NCBI GenBank assembly: GCA_029834535.1 | Contig: JAQMWT010000636.1 | Coordinates: forward strand, 1-28,011 | Direction of reading: 5' to 3' | Length of the DNA stretch: 28,011 nucleotides | Source: Chrysophaeum taylorii | Taxonomy: Eukaryota > Sar > Pelagophyceae > Pelagomonadales > Pelagomonadaceae | In this document: piece after piece, positions 18,546 through 28,011 of the stretch | Position numbering within the stretch: the stretch's first letter is position 1 | Layout: each line of letters opens with the position of its first letter | Program-made: the position numbers and the translations under genes | Notes under the pieces: generated by a model | Seen by the model: only the letters and a program-made list of their open reading frames with translations | Database searches by the model: none | What the model was told of the DNA's origin: nothing

Positions 18546-19124
18546 CTGGATTGCTTGACCGCCATTCAAGAGGCGCTGTTGCTCCCTTGCCTACCTCGAG
18601 CTACGGCTGCGGAACTGGAGAAGGAATGGTTCAATCTCGAACAAGGTAATTTGCCACTCACCAAATATATCACTAAGTGGGTCCAGAAGTTTGGACGATG
18701 GCGAGCAGCATCAGGACGAAATACTGATCCCGCCTCGTTTCGGTCGCATTTTATCGCGGGGCTCAATTCTGAGCGTTTGCGGACAAGCGTCGAACTTGCC
18801 CAAGCTTCGCCTCGCGTGAAATCAGCCGATCTTACGCTCGACGATGTCATTCAGCTGACCGTTCAAGTTTCCAAGATTCTGGAAGCTAACCCAGCAGCTA
18901 ATATTAAGGATGCGATCAAGAAAGAGAAGATTCAAACGGAGCGCCCGACGCGGAGGAGGAAAGAATGGGCGCAGCAACAGCAACAACAGCGGGCTGGTTC
19001 TGTTACTGATTCGGGCCTTGGCTGCCCCCAGGGATTGACTCCAATTCGCGTCAAGCGGCTACGACGTGCCTTGACCGTGGGAGGAATGGCAATCTTGGCC
19101 ATGAGAACGGGACTTGCCCTCTAA
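18543..19124 (+). pseudogene. gag: Gypsy-B Gag fragment (5'-truncated)
   Basis: Open frame resembling a retrotransposon Gag capsid: ELEKEWFNLEQGNLPLTKYI, WVQKFGRW, then FRSHFIAGLNSERLRTSVEL. The N-terminus, leader and 5' LTR are missing; the frame starts right at the junction with the copia element. Near 19030-19065 the reading shifts by one base: in the next frame a zinc-knuckle-like string follows (C at 19066, His at about 19099, Cys at about 19114), in which the second Cys of the finger is Arg. A second shift near 19230 returns to the original frame. Confidence 0.7.
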
Positions 19125-19244
19125 CAGGCAACCCCCAGAGGAAGAGACGTGCCATCCGAGCGCTGAGGAATGCCGGCTTTCCGCCGACGCCAGAGGGACA
19201 GGAGCAGTATCGACAGGCTTTGTTAGCAGGCAGGACAGGCTTCA

Positions 19245-20573
19245 GTGACCCAGCGAACGCCACCCGTAGTGCAACAGCCACAGGTGGTCTACACAGCTGC
19301 ACAGGACACAGGTGCAGGCCAACAGCGAGTAGTCGCAGGCCCTCAACAGCACTTGGTTGCAGGCACTCAGCAGCAGGTGGTTCAACAGGAACCCGCAGCT
19401 CCGCAGACCGCGCAGACTTCGGTGCGCCTAGAGGATTTGGCGACGGCTCTCAATACGATGTCTTTGATACGTCAGGCGCAGACGACTCAAGCGACGAGGG
19501 AGCCGCCGTCACAGAGAGCGAACACTAGTAAGCGCAATGATGGATCCGCCGCTCGATGGCTCGAAGTGCCTGGAGATGACCAGGACAGCGCTAGCCGCTC
19601 TGACCACTGTGCGGTTCGGAACTCCGAGCTCATGGAAGGTAACGTATCTGATGGTGATGATGCTGGGGGTGACGATGATAGCTTTTATGCAGGAGGCTAC
19701 TTTCATGGTGAACCCATGAAGCCACCTTCCTTTTTGGTCATCACTGAAGATGCGTGGATGGCGGAACAGGGGCAGGGTACTGAAGTGTCTAAGATCCCAC
19801 CAAGAGCTCTCTCGGGAAGTGAAGTCGAACGCTGCGGATCGGAATATCCAATCGTCCTCAGGAGACGGGACACAGTGGTTGCTATTGATGTAGTGCCACC
19901 GAGGGAAGACTTTACCGAGCGTTCCGCTGTCTACCCCTCCATTTTATCGGATTTTGAGGATTTCTGCCCTCAGACCGCGCTGACCACCGCTCAAGGTTCA
20001 GATCGTCGTGAAAATAAGGCAGTGACGTACGATGGGACAAGATCCGCTTGCTTGACATACGTGCCTGTGGCTGTCTCTTCTTTAGATGGTTCGACGTATT
20101 CAGTCATCGCTGCCGGCTTGGACGGCATGGCTGACTCGCCGTATATCGATCACCGCGTATACAGCAGACTTGATCGTGACGGCAAAGTCATATATCGTCA
20201 ACCGCTTCCCACGACTCGTACTCTGAACGGATCAGGAGGTTCGGGCGCTGCTATCCGAGAATGGATCATCCTCCGGATTTCCTTGGCGCCAGGGACATCA
20301 ACGCTATTGATGCTATTTGTAGGACAGACGAACGGGCACTTACTTTTGGGAGCACGAGAGCTACGACTATTGGGTGCTATTTTGGACTATACGTCGGAGA
20401 CGGCCATTTTTCGACGCTCCGAAGTAACCATTGGAGTTGTCAAAAATCGGACCTCCAATTTGCCCCAAGACCAGCAGGGGGTTGTCCTCTACAATGAGGC
20501 GTTCGATGCGACTCCGACGGTAGTGCCGATGTTCCCGACGGCCAAGCGTGCCGTACAAGACGGAAATACCTAG
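19245..20573 (+). pseudogene. Gypsy-B Gag C-terminus and aspartic protease
   Basis: 442-codon frame. Residues 1-90 are Gln/Pro-rich, followed by an acidic linker. The protease domain (about 265-420) has LDGMADSPYI (codons 20118-20147; Asp at residue 293), then TRTLNGSGGSGAAIREWIIL and LLLGARELRLLGAILDY. Alignment with Gypsy-A is colinear through the whole domain, including the unusual D-G-M-A in place of D-T/S-G-A. The frame ends at 20573; the post-protease part continues in another frame, so a shift or stop separates them. The reading frame may really begin upstream, since it is part of the Gag frame. Confidence 0.8.
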
Positions 20574-20611
20574 CACTGGAGGCCATTCAATCCTCCGTGG
20601 AGCTATGACAG

Positions 20612-21262
20612 TTGGTCGCGCTCTATTCGTCCAGAGCCAATCACCAGCGAACCTACCGAGGGGGTTCCTGTGGGGATTCCTTGTTGGGCGATGACGGTCG
20701 TGAGATTACCGAAAAGCCGGGTGACCAACCTCAACGCCCTCCAGAGGACGAAGACGCCGTCCCGCATTTTGCGTACGTTACTGATACACGCTTTCTTCTT
20801 CCTAGCCAGCCGTATTTGTTGGAGCTTGAGTGTGATGTACCGCTGCTGAGAGGCCAGGCGCTCCGACCTTATCGGGCACTCCACCCGGATCTTCGTGTCA
20901 TACCAGGATCCTTCTCATCTTATTGCCCACAAGAACCCAGCGAAGTTCACGTCGCTGTGGAGCATGTTGGTGAAGGACCCATTGGTATCGACCCTGAGGT
21001 CCCTATGGTCGAAGGACAGATCATATCGCACGAGGGATGCGTCAATATGCATCTGGAAGCCGCTGTGGACGTTTGTTATGCGATGGCCGTGGGTGATGAA
21101 AGCGAAACTGGAGTTGAGGAGGACGTCTTAGGTGACAGATCTCCTCCTGAGCCCCCTCCGGGTGATGAAACGAAAAAAACACCCGAAATGGAGATGGAGG
21201 CGACTATCAAGGACCTGCTAGCTAAGCACGCTTCCTTGGTTTGGATACCCATTACACACACC
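20612..21262 (+). pseudogene. Gypsy-B post-protease linker domain
   Basis: Same frame as the methyltransferase that follows. It includes TDTRFLLPSQPYLLELECDV, then EPSEVHVAVEHVGEGPIGID and VPMVEGQIISHEG. Alternating hydrophobic strands and a final basic/acidic linker (PPEPPPGDETKKTPE) resemble the beta-rich segment found after protease in Ty3/gypsy elements. It corresponds to 12301-12627 in Gypsy-A. Confidence 0.6.
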
Positions 21263-22110
21263 TTCGTCGTCGTCTATTTTGCCGGCGCTGGTGGATCAAC
21301 TTTGGGCATCCGACGATGCAATGAGCTTTATGGCACATCATTTCGCGTTGTCTTAGCTTTGAACTCTTGCCCACAGGCACGAGCTACTTGTGAGCTCAAC
21401 TTTCCGAAGATTCCCGGTATCCTTCATGAGTCGGGCAGATCTCATCGTCGTACGTACGACTTGGTATTGTCGTACTTTCACCCGGACTATTGGAAGCACT
21501 CCTATTTTCATGCGAGTCCTCCGTGTGTCTACGGATCGACCGCTAACCTACACTACAGGGACGCGCGGAAAGGCGCTGCAATCACCTCTTGGGTCTTGCG
21601 CCACTTCAGGAATGCACCCTACGTGATCGGACGGTGGACGTTGGAACAGGAGCCATCTGTGATACCGTTCGTGAACTACAGCTTTTATGTCCCGTGCGTG
21701 GTCGACGCTCATAGTATCACGCCAGAACTGCGGTGTTCACACACGCGCCTACTTGCAAGCAACGTTCGGTTGTCACTGCCACTCTTGACACGCGCACCAC
21801 CTAACCTTCAGGATCGCTTTGGACCTGCATTAGGATTTCCAAGTGGCCACCCGTTGATTATCGTCAATGGCTTCTCGTCTACGCGATTGGCCATCGGCTC
21901 GCCTCTACAGTGACGCGCAATGAATTGCAGATGGGACATCCTTTCTCGAATACACGCTCACTTTCGTTGAAGATGCACCAATAAATCATGACCGTCCCTC
22001 CCACGTGGCAATGGGGTGAGAAAGTGTCACAGACAGCAGCTATGAAGATGCTTGGCAGCATGGTGCCACCCGCGACTACGACGCGGATCGCGCTGGCAGT
22101 GCATAGTTCA
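21263..22110 (+). pseudogene. C5 cytosine DNA methyltransferase domain of Gypsy-B
   Basis: Compact domain of about 280 residues. Motifs in order: I, FAGAGGSTLG (21278-21307, SAM binding); II, VVLALNSCPQA; IV, ASPPC with the catalytic Cys at 21524-21526; VI, WTLEQ (usually ENV); VIII, VVDAHSITPELRCSHTR; IX, LTRNELQMGHPF-like (about 21910-21945); X, MLGSMVPPATTTRIALAV from 22048 (usually GNxVPP). The main frame ends at TGA 21911-21913 and motifs IX-X are in the next frame; a third frame is also used between 21950 and 22015, so at least two indels break it. Motif II has Asn where an acidic residue is usual, while Gypsy-A keeps Asp. It lies between protease and RT. Such enzymes methylate C5 of cytosine in DNA. 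Confidence 0.85.
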
Positions 22111-22723
22111 TTTGACCCTTCGATCCGAATTCTTGGTAAGTTGCGGAATATTGTGACGACAACGATGGCAAATCTAGAGCATCATGTTTTAAGGTTTTCA
22201 CCCTTCGTTATCGAGTCGCGCATTCCAACACTTGACCCCGGCACCCGAAGCGTTTCATGGATCCTTCGAGGTGAACTGTACTCGCACGCTAGTCCAGCAC
22301 CCAGTACTGCACCATCATCTGCGCCCACCACCACCCCGCCACCACCTTCGGGTATATCGCCTGGCACGGCACCATCTTTTGCAGGGGGCACCGTCGCCAC
22401 TGCTGTTATGCAGAGCTACCACACCAGCAACCAAACCTCCGCAACCGCTGAAGAAGAAGGCACCGCGAAGGAGCGACCCGCGTATTTCAATAAGTACGAC
22501 GTTCCGTGGGCGGACGCGCCTCTCGACGAGCATGGTCAGCCTTTGCCAGCGATGCCTCCTCATTTGGCTGATCAGGATAGCATGAAGGTCATCAATCCGA
22601 CCGTCGTGCAGGTCGATGAGGTGATGGCTGAGTTAGATATTACAGAGCATCCTGCATAGGATTATAACGAGAAACTGATGACTGAAACATCTTATCTCGT
22701 ATTCGTGGGCATTTTTCGATGAT
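22111..22723 (+). pseudogene. Gypsy-B linker between methyltransferase and RT
   Basis: Continues the motif X frame to a stop at 22657-22659. A Pro/Thr/Ser/Ala-rich spacer (about 22290-22420) is followed by a more conserved-looking segment with YFNKYDVPWADAPLDEHGQ and PTVVQVDEVMAELDIT. No known domain is recognised. The last 60 bases up to the RT have stops in every frame. Confidence 0.5.
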
Positions 22724-23585
22724 GTGATGAGGCCTGTTGATTCACCCGAGGTTACCCTCCGGTTAAAAGAAGAGAACCCGACCCCCATCAAGCTCTCGCC
22801 GTATCGGTTGTCGAAAGAAAAGATTGAGTGCCTTAGGCTGCAAATCGTGGAATGGACCCGAGACGGAGTTGTCCGTCCCGTGAACTCTCCGCAGGGTTCC
22901 CCAATTTTGATGTTGCCCTAGAAAGGAGCTGAGCCAGCCACTTCCAGCGCTTAAGGGGCAGCTGTCGACCTGCGGCGTCTCAATGCATTGCTCAAGGATG
23001 ATAGCTGGCCGAGCGTGAGCATGGCCGACGCGTTGATGTTTCTCATCGACAAAACCTGTCGTTCGAGTTTCGATATCAGATGGGGCTATCGCAATTTGCG
23101 ACTGTCCTAGATGCGCAGGATGTGGTGACCTTCACCAGTCATTTGGGAGCATTGAGCTACACGTGTCTACCTTTGGGAGTCGAACCTGCTGGAAGTCTGT
23201 TCTGCAAGCAACTGAACCGACTTGTCGAAGTGGCTATATCGTGATCTCGTGGCATATATCGACGATATCCTTGCCGGTCACGCGGATACAAGGAATCATC
23301 TGCAATGCCTCGTGCAGGTTATTCCCCACCTTGCCTTGAAAGGGCACTGTGCCAAGAGAAAGAAGATCCACCTTATGAAAGAAGTCATCGAGTTTCTGGG
23401 TCATTTGTCCACACCGAACGGACTTCTTCCATCACCAAGGTCTTTAGAAGCCATCAGGCACATGCCAATCCCGGGCACTTTGCCAGATGCTGACCCTAAG
23501 AAGCAAGTGTGTTCCTTCCTTGGAATGGGGAGCTTCTGCCGTCGCTGTGTGCGAAACTTTGCGAAAATTAATGACGTTAAGACAG
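22724..23585 (+). pseudogene. pol: Gypsy-B reverse transcriptase
   Basis: Ty3/gypsy RT in several frames. Blocks in order: PIKLSPYRLSKEKIE and DGVVRPVNSPQGSPI; VDLRRLNALLKDDSWPS; SSFDIRWGYRNLRLS (holding the first catalytic Asp); then, in another frame, VTFTSHLGALSYTCLPLGVE; then in the first frame again LVAYIDDILAGH with the catalytic YIDD (near 23255). The thumb follows: EVIEFLGHLSTPNGLLPSP and CSFLGMGSFCRRCVRNFAKI. A TAG at 22919-22921 and at least three frameshifts make it inactive. Confidence 0.88.
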
Positions 23586-24150
23586 CTGACGTTGCCCGAC
23601 GTGAAATTCGAGTGGACGAAAGAGTGTCAGGAGGCCTGGGATGCAATCATTGGGGCAATTGTCACTTATAAAGGAGCCTACCATCCTGACTACTCGCTAC
23701 CCTTCTACATTCGAACTTATGCTTCCGCCCACGGATTAGGTGCTTACCTATTTCAGAAAGTACCAGTCGTTGACGACGATGTGAAAGAACGAGAGGAAGA
23801 GAGAGTCACTGAGTATTGGAGTCGAACTGTGCCCAAATCGATGGGGAAGTATGACCATCGGCGCTTGGAACTCCTTGCAGTACTCTCAGCTCTTGAGAAT
23901 TACCGCTTTTACATCGAAGGACATCAGACGAAATTGGAGACAGATCATCGTAATTTGACGTTCCTTCGGGATTCGAACCACACATCTGGACAGTTAGCGC
24001 GATGAGCTATGCGGCTTGCTGCATTTGACCGGGAGCTCGGATACAAGCCCGGAAATTCCCCTGGCATGCGCATCCCTGATTGCTTGTCGCGCAATCCCAT
24101 CGATAAGCTCTTTGAGCAAGATGAAGACGCAGAGTCGGTCAATGAAGCTT
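23580..24150 (+). pseudogene. Gypsy-B RNase H
   Basis: Follows RT after a frameshift near 23580. LPFYIRTYASAHGLGAYLFQ is the first RNase H motif, in which the catalytic Asp of TDAS is Tyr (codon TAT at 23718-23720). DHRRLELLAVLSALENY keeps the Glu and LETDHRNLTFL keeps the next Asp. A TGA at 24003-24005 (LAR-stop-AMRL) replaces the usual Trp codon of the LARWAL block. The domain then runs to GNSPGMRIPDCLSRNP at its C-terminus. Confidence 0.85.
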
Positions 24151-25400
24151 ATTCGATCTTTCAGGAGATTCCGACTGATGTTCCTGGCACAGCTTGCTTC
24201 ACCTTCTCTTCGGTGACAATGCCTGTACCGACGGACAGCGAGCCTACCTCGGCACTGGCAGCAGTTAGTACGCATCAAAACGTGCAGCCACCTCAATTTG
24301 CGTACGAATCCGACCAGTTGACCCCGTCGAACGTCCCCCTTTTGCAGACCAAGCTTAAGATGAGATCACCCTCGAGGAGATTGCCAAAGAGCAGACTGGG
24401 GACAAAACTTGCAGGCGAATCCGGCAAAACCGATTCGGAGCAGGAAGATCGAGACGAGCAGTCACCAATACTGTACGAGACTGACAACAATGTTTTGTAC
24501 AAAGTCGATGATTCAGACTCTCGACGTCTTATTGTGGTACCTCAATCGATGCAAAAGCGTGTAATCGCCATGCATCATCGAGGACTGTTTGGAGGCCATA
24601 TAGGACGAGATTCCACAGCGAATCAGATTTTGGAACGATATTGGAGGCCGAACATCCCATCTTCGGTCAATGAGTTCATCAGTGCTTGCATTGTCTGTCA
24701 AAAAGTTCGATCCACCGTGCCTAAGCGCCATGGCTTACTGAGCCAACCGAATCGCATCGGGGATTGCTATGTCCTAGGCATGGATCTTATTGGACCATTG
24801 CGATGTGCTGACTTGCACACGTATATCCTCGCGATGTACGACGGGGCTTCGCATTTTCGAAAACTGGCTTTGATTAACACCAATCATGACTACTCGATTT
24901 TGACCGCGTTTGCGGACAAGATTTTGCTCGAGGGATGTCACCCACGGTGTATAGTTGCGGATGATGGATATGAGTTTGCGAACAAGTTGTTTCGGACGTT
25001 CGTTCGTCAATTTAATGTCGGGTATCGAACTACCATCCCTTATCACCCTCAGAGCAATCACACCGAGCGTGTCAACCTATTCATCAAAGCCTTCTTGAGG
25101 GCTGCGATTGGTGAGCAGCGTCAACCGGATTGGTCGATTTTCATCCAGTATGTTGCGTTCGTGTACAACCGTATGTATATCCCTGGAACGAAAATCTCAC
25201 CTTTTATGATGCGTACCGGCAAGCAACCCCTGTTACCTCCTAGTTACAATATCTTGAGCGAACAGCGCGGTCTGCCTCAATCGCGTCAGCAGATACTGAT
25301 GGACTTCAAGAATAAGTTTGAACTTTATAGTCGTCTCGTTACACGAGCTCACCAAAAGGCCTAGGAGCGCCAGAAGATCAACTACGATGCTCACCAAATT
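24151..25400 (+). pseudogene. Gypsy-B integrase
   Basis: Retroviral-type integrase in frame with RNase H. The zinc finger is H-x6-H-x29-C-x2-C (HHRGLFGGHIG ... CIVC). The core has Asp in GMDLIGPL (24783-24785), Asp in VADDGYEF (24960-24962) and Glu in NHTERVN (25065-25067). D-to-E spacing is 34 rather than 35: one residue seems lost in the loop before TER. The frame is open from 24009 to TAG at 25362-25364, where a Gln codon is expected (KA-stop-ERQKINYD). It is the best preserved part of the element. Confidence 0.9.
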
Positions 25401-26049
25401 GACATCCAGCTTTCTCCATGCGATTATGTATTGCGTTTCGTGCATAAGACGCGCCACAAATTGCGGCCAATTTGGCGTGGACTTGGTCACCAAAAGGATC
25501 TCTCCAGTCGTTTGCGAAGTTAAGGACATCAACGACGATGATGCTGAGCCGGCTGTGGTGTGTGTGCAGCAGATTGTGCCTTTGAAAGTGCCGACCATCG
25601 ACACCTCTTCAGCCCCTCTGCATTTGCCTTCGGACCGCGACCGCTTCAAGCATGGCAAGTTCGTGATTTTTTGGGATAAAGGATGATCCAGCGCGTGGAA
25701 GAAGCGCATCTACGTTGCCGACGTCTACGATGACTACGACCACGACAACGACACTGCTGCGCTCCACTACTACACCGAGTTGGGACCGCGCGATGATCCT
25801 CGCGTTTTCGACCCTACCAAGCCTCTGGCCGAGCGACGTTTAAGACCAGAATACAAAGACCCTGACGGAGGTAGCTTCACTCGTCTACGAACGAATATGG
25901 ATGGCTGCGAACCTTGTGTAACTGACTTCCGACCTGATGAAATCGATGTCCTTGTCAGTAACTTCGGCCTCCACAGCAACAAAGTCCCTGTTGATGTCGC
26001 TGAACGAGCTTATCGTGCCATTCGTGAGCGTGACCTTCGTCACCCTTGA
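25365..26049 (+). pseudogene. Gypsy-B integrase C-terminal region
   Basis: Continues after the TAG with ERQKINYDAHQIDIQLSPCD and HKLRPIWRG, typical of the basic linker after integrase. After further frame changes comes a block with HGKFVIFWD, KKRIYVADVYDDYD, LHYYTELG and a charged tail to the stop at 26047-26049. This part behaves like an integrase tail with a small beta-barrel, but I cannot call it a chromodomain. At least two frameshifts and a TGA (25684-25686) are present. Confidence 0.6.
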
Positions 26050-26072
26050 AGTCGAGGACGACTTCATCTCAA

Positions 26073-26084
26073 GTAGGGGGCTCC
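26073..26084 (+). other. Candidate polypurine tract
   Basis: AGTAGGGGGCTCC lies immediately before the TGTGGCGGCAAC start of the LTR-like sequence, which is where plus-strand priming is expected. Confidence 0.5.
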
Positions 26085-26510
26085 TGTGGCGGCAACGCCT
26101 ACCCCCCAACTTACCTGCCTGTTACTTTCCTCTTACCTTGCTTGTTGCTCTGGTACTGGCCTTGCCATTTTGGGGGGGTGTTACCTTGACACCCTCGCCT
26201 GCTATTCCACTGAAACCAATGTACCAAGAATTTGTATTGCTCCTTGCTATTACCGTCAAAATAATTGTCTGATCTCGCGATGGCGCGAGCGTATACGCGG
26301 AGATTGGGCGTGTGGTGGTATCACCCGTGGTTTGGGCTGGGTGAAAGGGTTCGTTGTGACTGTGGCGGCAACTCCTGACCGCTAAGGCTTGCCCCGCTCC
26401 TCAATGCTTACACCCGTTCAACAGAACCCCTTTTCCTTACTTTCGTGTGACGTCATGGGATTCTATCCTACTGACATCACCCTGTTCTCTCGGTAAGAGT
26501 GTATAAGTGC
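26085..26510 (+). mobile_element. Gypsy-B 3' LTR-like region
   Basis: Begins TGTGGCGGCAAC at 26085, right after a purine tract. A second TGTGGCGGCAAC start at 26361 begins 130-150 bases shared with 7590-7700 in the Gypsy-A leader. So the LTR may start at 26361, or two LTR-type sequences may be in tandem. A perfect CRE palindrome TGACGTCA is at 26448-26455. The right side is cut by Helitron copy 3 at about 26511. No 5' LTR exists here to confirm the ends. Confidence 0.5.
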
Positions 26511-27477
26511 AGGCCAGTAAGTTCACCTAGTCCCAATCTCTAACCCCAGTAAGTTCGGCGTAAACCCGCACCCACTCACCCCACTCTCCTTCGAGCTCGT
26601 CGCTCTCACCCCCGCCGATCTAAGCTGCTTTGATCCGCACACGCCGCTAGGCTTCGAGTTTACTCTAAAAGCCCCAGTAAGTTCACACTTGGTCTCAGTA
26701 AGTTCACCTGGTCACTAAGTTCACCTAGCCCCAATCTCTAACCCCAGTAAGTTCACCTGGTTCCAGTAAGTTCACCTGGTTCCAGTAAGTTCACCTGGTT
26801 CCAGTAAGTTCACCTGGTCCCAGTAAGTTAACCTATAGTGCGCGTGTAGACGCCGGGAGGGGGCTTGTCGGTATTGCGCAGCACGTGTGGAGTAGGGTGG
26901 AGTCGTCGACCAAGAAGAGGATATCCTCGGGGTTGCCGATCGACAGAGAGCCACATAGAGCTGGACGTGGCAGAAGACGGGTTTCGCCAAGAGGACGCCG
27001 ACCTCGCGGGGCGTCTGGCCCTGGCTCTTGTTGATTGTTTGGCGTCGGCGGGCCTTAAGGGATACAGGTTGGAGGAGCCTCGGTGACAACGACACGATCA
27101 ATCATGTATCTGGTACCGTTGCAGTGGCCGTGCGACGGGTCGAAGTTGCGAAGACTTTAAGCTCGCGATCAAAGTCAGCATGCCGTTGGTTGTCAGGGAG
27201 TTCAAAACTCGACTCTTGAGAGCGAGGCGTCGTCTTCCGACCCAACCTAGTCGGCCGAAAAGAACACCGACGCCTCGTCTCCGGGAAAAAAAAGGCCGCG
27301 GTCATGCGCGCATTGTCAGCATCGACAACATCGTTTCGACGGGGCGTGAGAACGGCGCGCCGAAAGAGCCGGCGCGGGTCGTGGAAACAGCCTGCGAGGT
27401 CGCCGTAGACGGCTTGGAGGATCAATGCCTGCCTGGCTCGCGGGTCTACCTGATCCTTACCCTAAATCGAGGGACAG
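26511..27477 (-). mobile_element. Helitron-derived repeat, copy 3
   Basis: About 965 bp with the same ends as copy 2 on the tandem-repeat side (AAGTGCAGGCCAGTAAG). Tandem units at 26515-26838 include five in perfect register (26741-26830), more than in copy 2. The minus strand encodes TINKSQGQTPREVGVLL, KPVFCHVQLYVALCRSATPR and, in another frame, AVYGDLAGCFHDPRRLF, RAVLTPRRNDVVDADNARM. These are PIF1-like Helitron helicase motifs. No Rep domain. Confidence 0.8.
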
Positions 27478-27580
27478 ACCCCCCTCTTAGCAGTCGACAT
27501 TTAAAGACAAACCCACAAACCCACCCACATCCTTCATGCTCCCCACACACACCCCCCTCTTAGCAGTCGACATTTAAAGA
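27478..27580 (+). repeat. CA-rich minisatellite, two units
   Basis: Two units containing CTCTTAGCAGTCGACATTTA, the first 5'-truncated, the second with ACATCCTTCATGCTCCCCAC. Same family as 1005-1123; here too it abuts the outer end of a Helitron-derived copy. Confidence 0.7.
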
Positions 27581-27581
27581 C

Positions 27582-28011
27582 AAACCACACGCTCCCATGT
27601 ACGCTCACGGGCGGCCCCCGACGAGGACGCGGACGCACTTCGTGCATTGCGACTCGCTGAATCTGGCGACCTCTCTCGGGCGTGTCGTATTCTCACCAGC
27701 CTGGGCATCGCCGACCCATGCCACCCAGACGTCATGCGCCAACTCGTGTCCAAACATCCTGCTCGCAAGGAGGACCTTCACACTTTCCCCAACCACCCGC
27801 AAGGGCTCGCCACACTCTCGGTCGCCCTGCGTGAAACTTACCGCACGCTCCGGCCGAAGGCTGGTGTGGGCCCCGACCAGTGCCGCAATGAATTCCTCTC
27901 CGTTTTCACCCAGCCCTTCCCGAGCAACGTCAAGGCACGCTCGGCGATGGACAAAAATCGACAACCTTGAAGACCTTGTTCGTTCGTGGAACTCTTCCTG
28001 ACTGGTATTCT
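27582..28011 (+). pseudogene. Non-LTR (LINE-type) reverse transcriptase, N-terminal fragment
   Basis: Frame open from about 27582 to TGA at 27968-27970; the chosen frame reads DEDADALRALRLAESGDLSR, then ACRILTSLGIADP and LRPKAGVGPDQCRNEFL. This is the pattern before and at the start of the RT domain in many algal non-LTR elements (sheltered-Leu region, then a G-P-D/S block). Near 27950 the reading seems to pass to another frame (KIDNLEDLVRSW). The RT catalytic motifs would lie beyond the window. It could be the element family that mobilised the SINE-like inserts, but no 3' end is available to test this. Confidence 0.5.

Noticed and set aside
25780..26049. Integrase chromodomain
   Set aside because: The block is a small charged beta-like region but lacks the aromatic cage pattern; I left it as an unassigned integrase tail.

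Overview
This window is a repeat-rich stretch of a nuclear genome from a microbial eukaryote. Evidence is an intronless ER HSP70 (HYOU1/Grp170 type) with a signal peptide and an NDEL tail, Ty1/copia and Ty3/gypsy retrotransposons, Helitron helicase remnants, a SINE-like element, a LINE reverse-transcriptase fragment and an FG-GAP repeat pseudogene. FG-GAP_2 repeats and this repeat mix suggest an alga (stramenopile or haptophyte type), but the lineage cannot be fixed from the sequence alone.

Layout. 1-2592: a partial Helitron-derived repeat, a 70-bp TATA-containing direct repeat, a CA-rich minisatellite, and an inverted Helitron copy carrying a captured piece of a copia-associated protein. 2594-3479: an unknown coding fragment (minus) and a broken FG-GAP gene (plus). 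3712-6243 (minus): the one intact host gene, HYOU1-like. 6322-6578: a MITE with perfect 16-bp inverted repeats and a 9-bp target duplication. 6772-12950: the 5' half of a Ty3/gypsy-like element (Gypsy-A: LTR, leader, Gag, protease, start of a DNA cytosine methyltransferase). 12950-18545 (minus): the 3' half of a Ty1/copia element (reverse transcriptase, RNase H, then a long extra reading frame). 18543-26510: a second, diverged Ty3/gypsy-like element (Gypsy-B) lacking its 5' end: Gag, protease, methyltransferase, RT, RNase H, integrase, LTR. 26511-27477: a third Helitron-derived copy. 27478-28011: minisatellite and a LINE RT fragment.

The most notable content is the pair of gypsy-like elements. 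Both encode a C5 cytosine methyltransferase domain between protease and reverse transcriptase, and both have an aspartic protease in which the usual D-T/S-G-A motif reads D-G-M-A. The two elements are well diverged, so this architecture defines an old family rather than a single chimaeric insertion. All copies here are decayed by stops and frameshifts. DNMT-bearing retrotransposons are known from dinoflagellates and charophytes; whether this Gag-PR-MTase-RT-RH-INT order has been described needs a search.

Two further signals are unusually clean. A SINE-like element with a 3' hairpin and TTAG-type tail inserted into Gypsy-A gag and, separately, into the copia RT; removing each insert with one target-site copy restores the reading frame exactly. 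The copia element also carries a roughly 650-residue frame downstream of RNase H, whose N-terminal part has a diverged relative inside the inverted Helitron copy.
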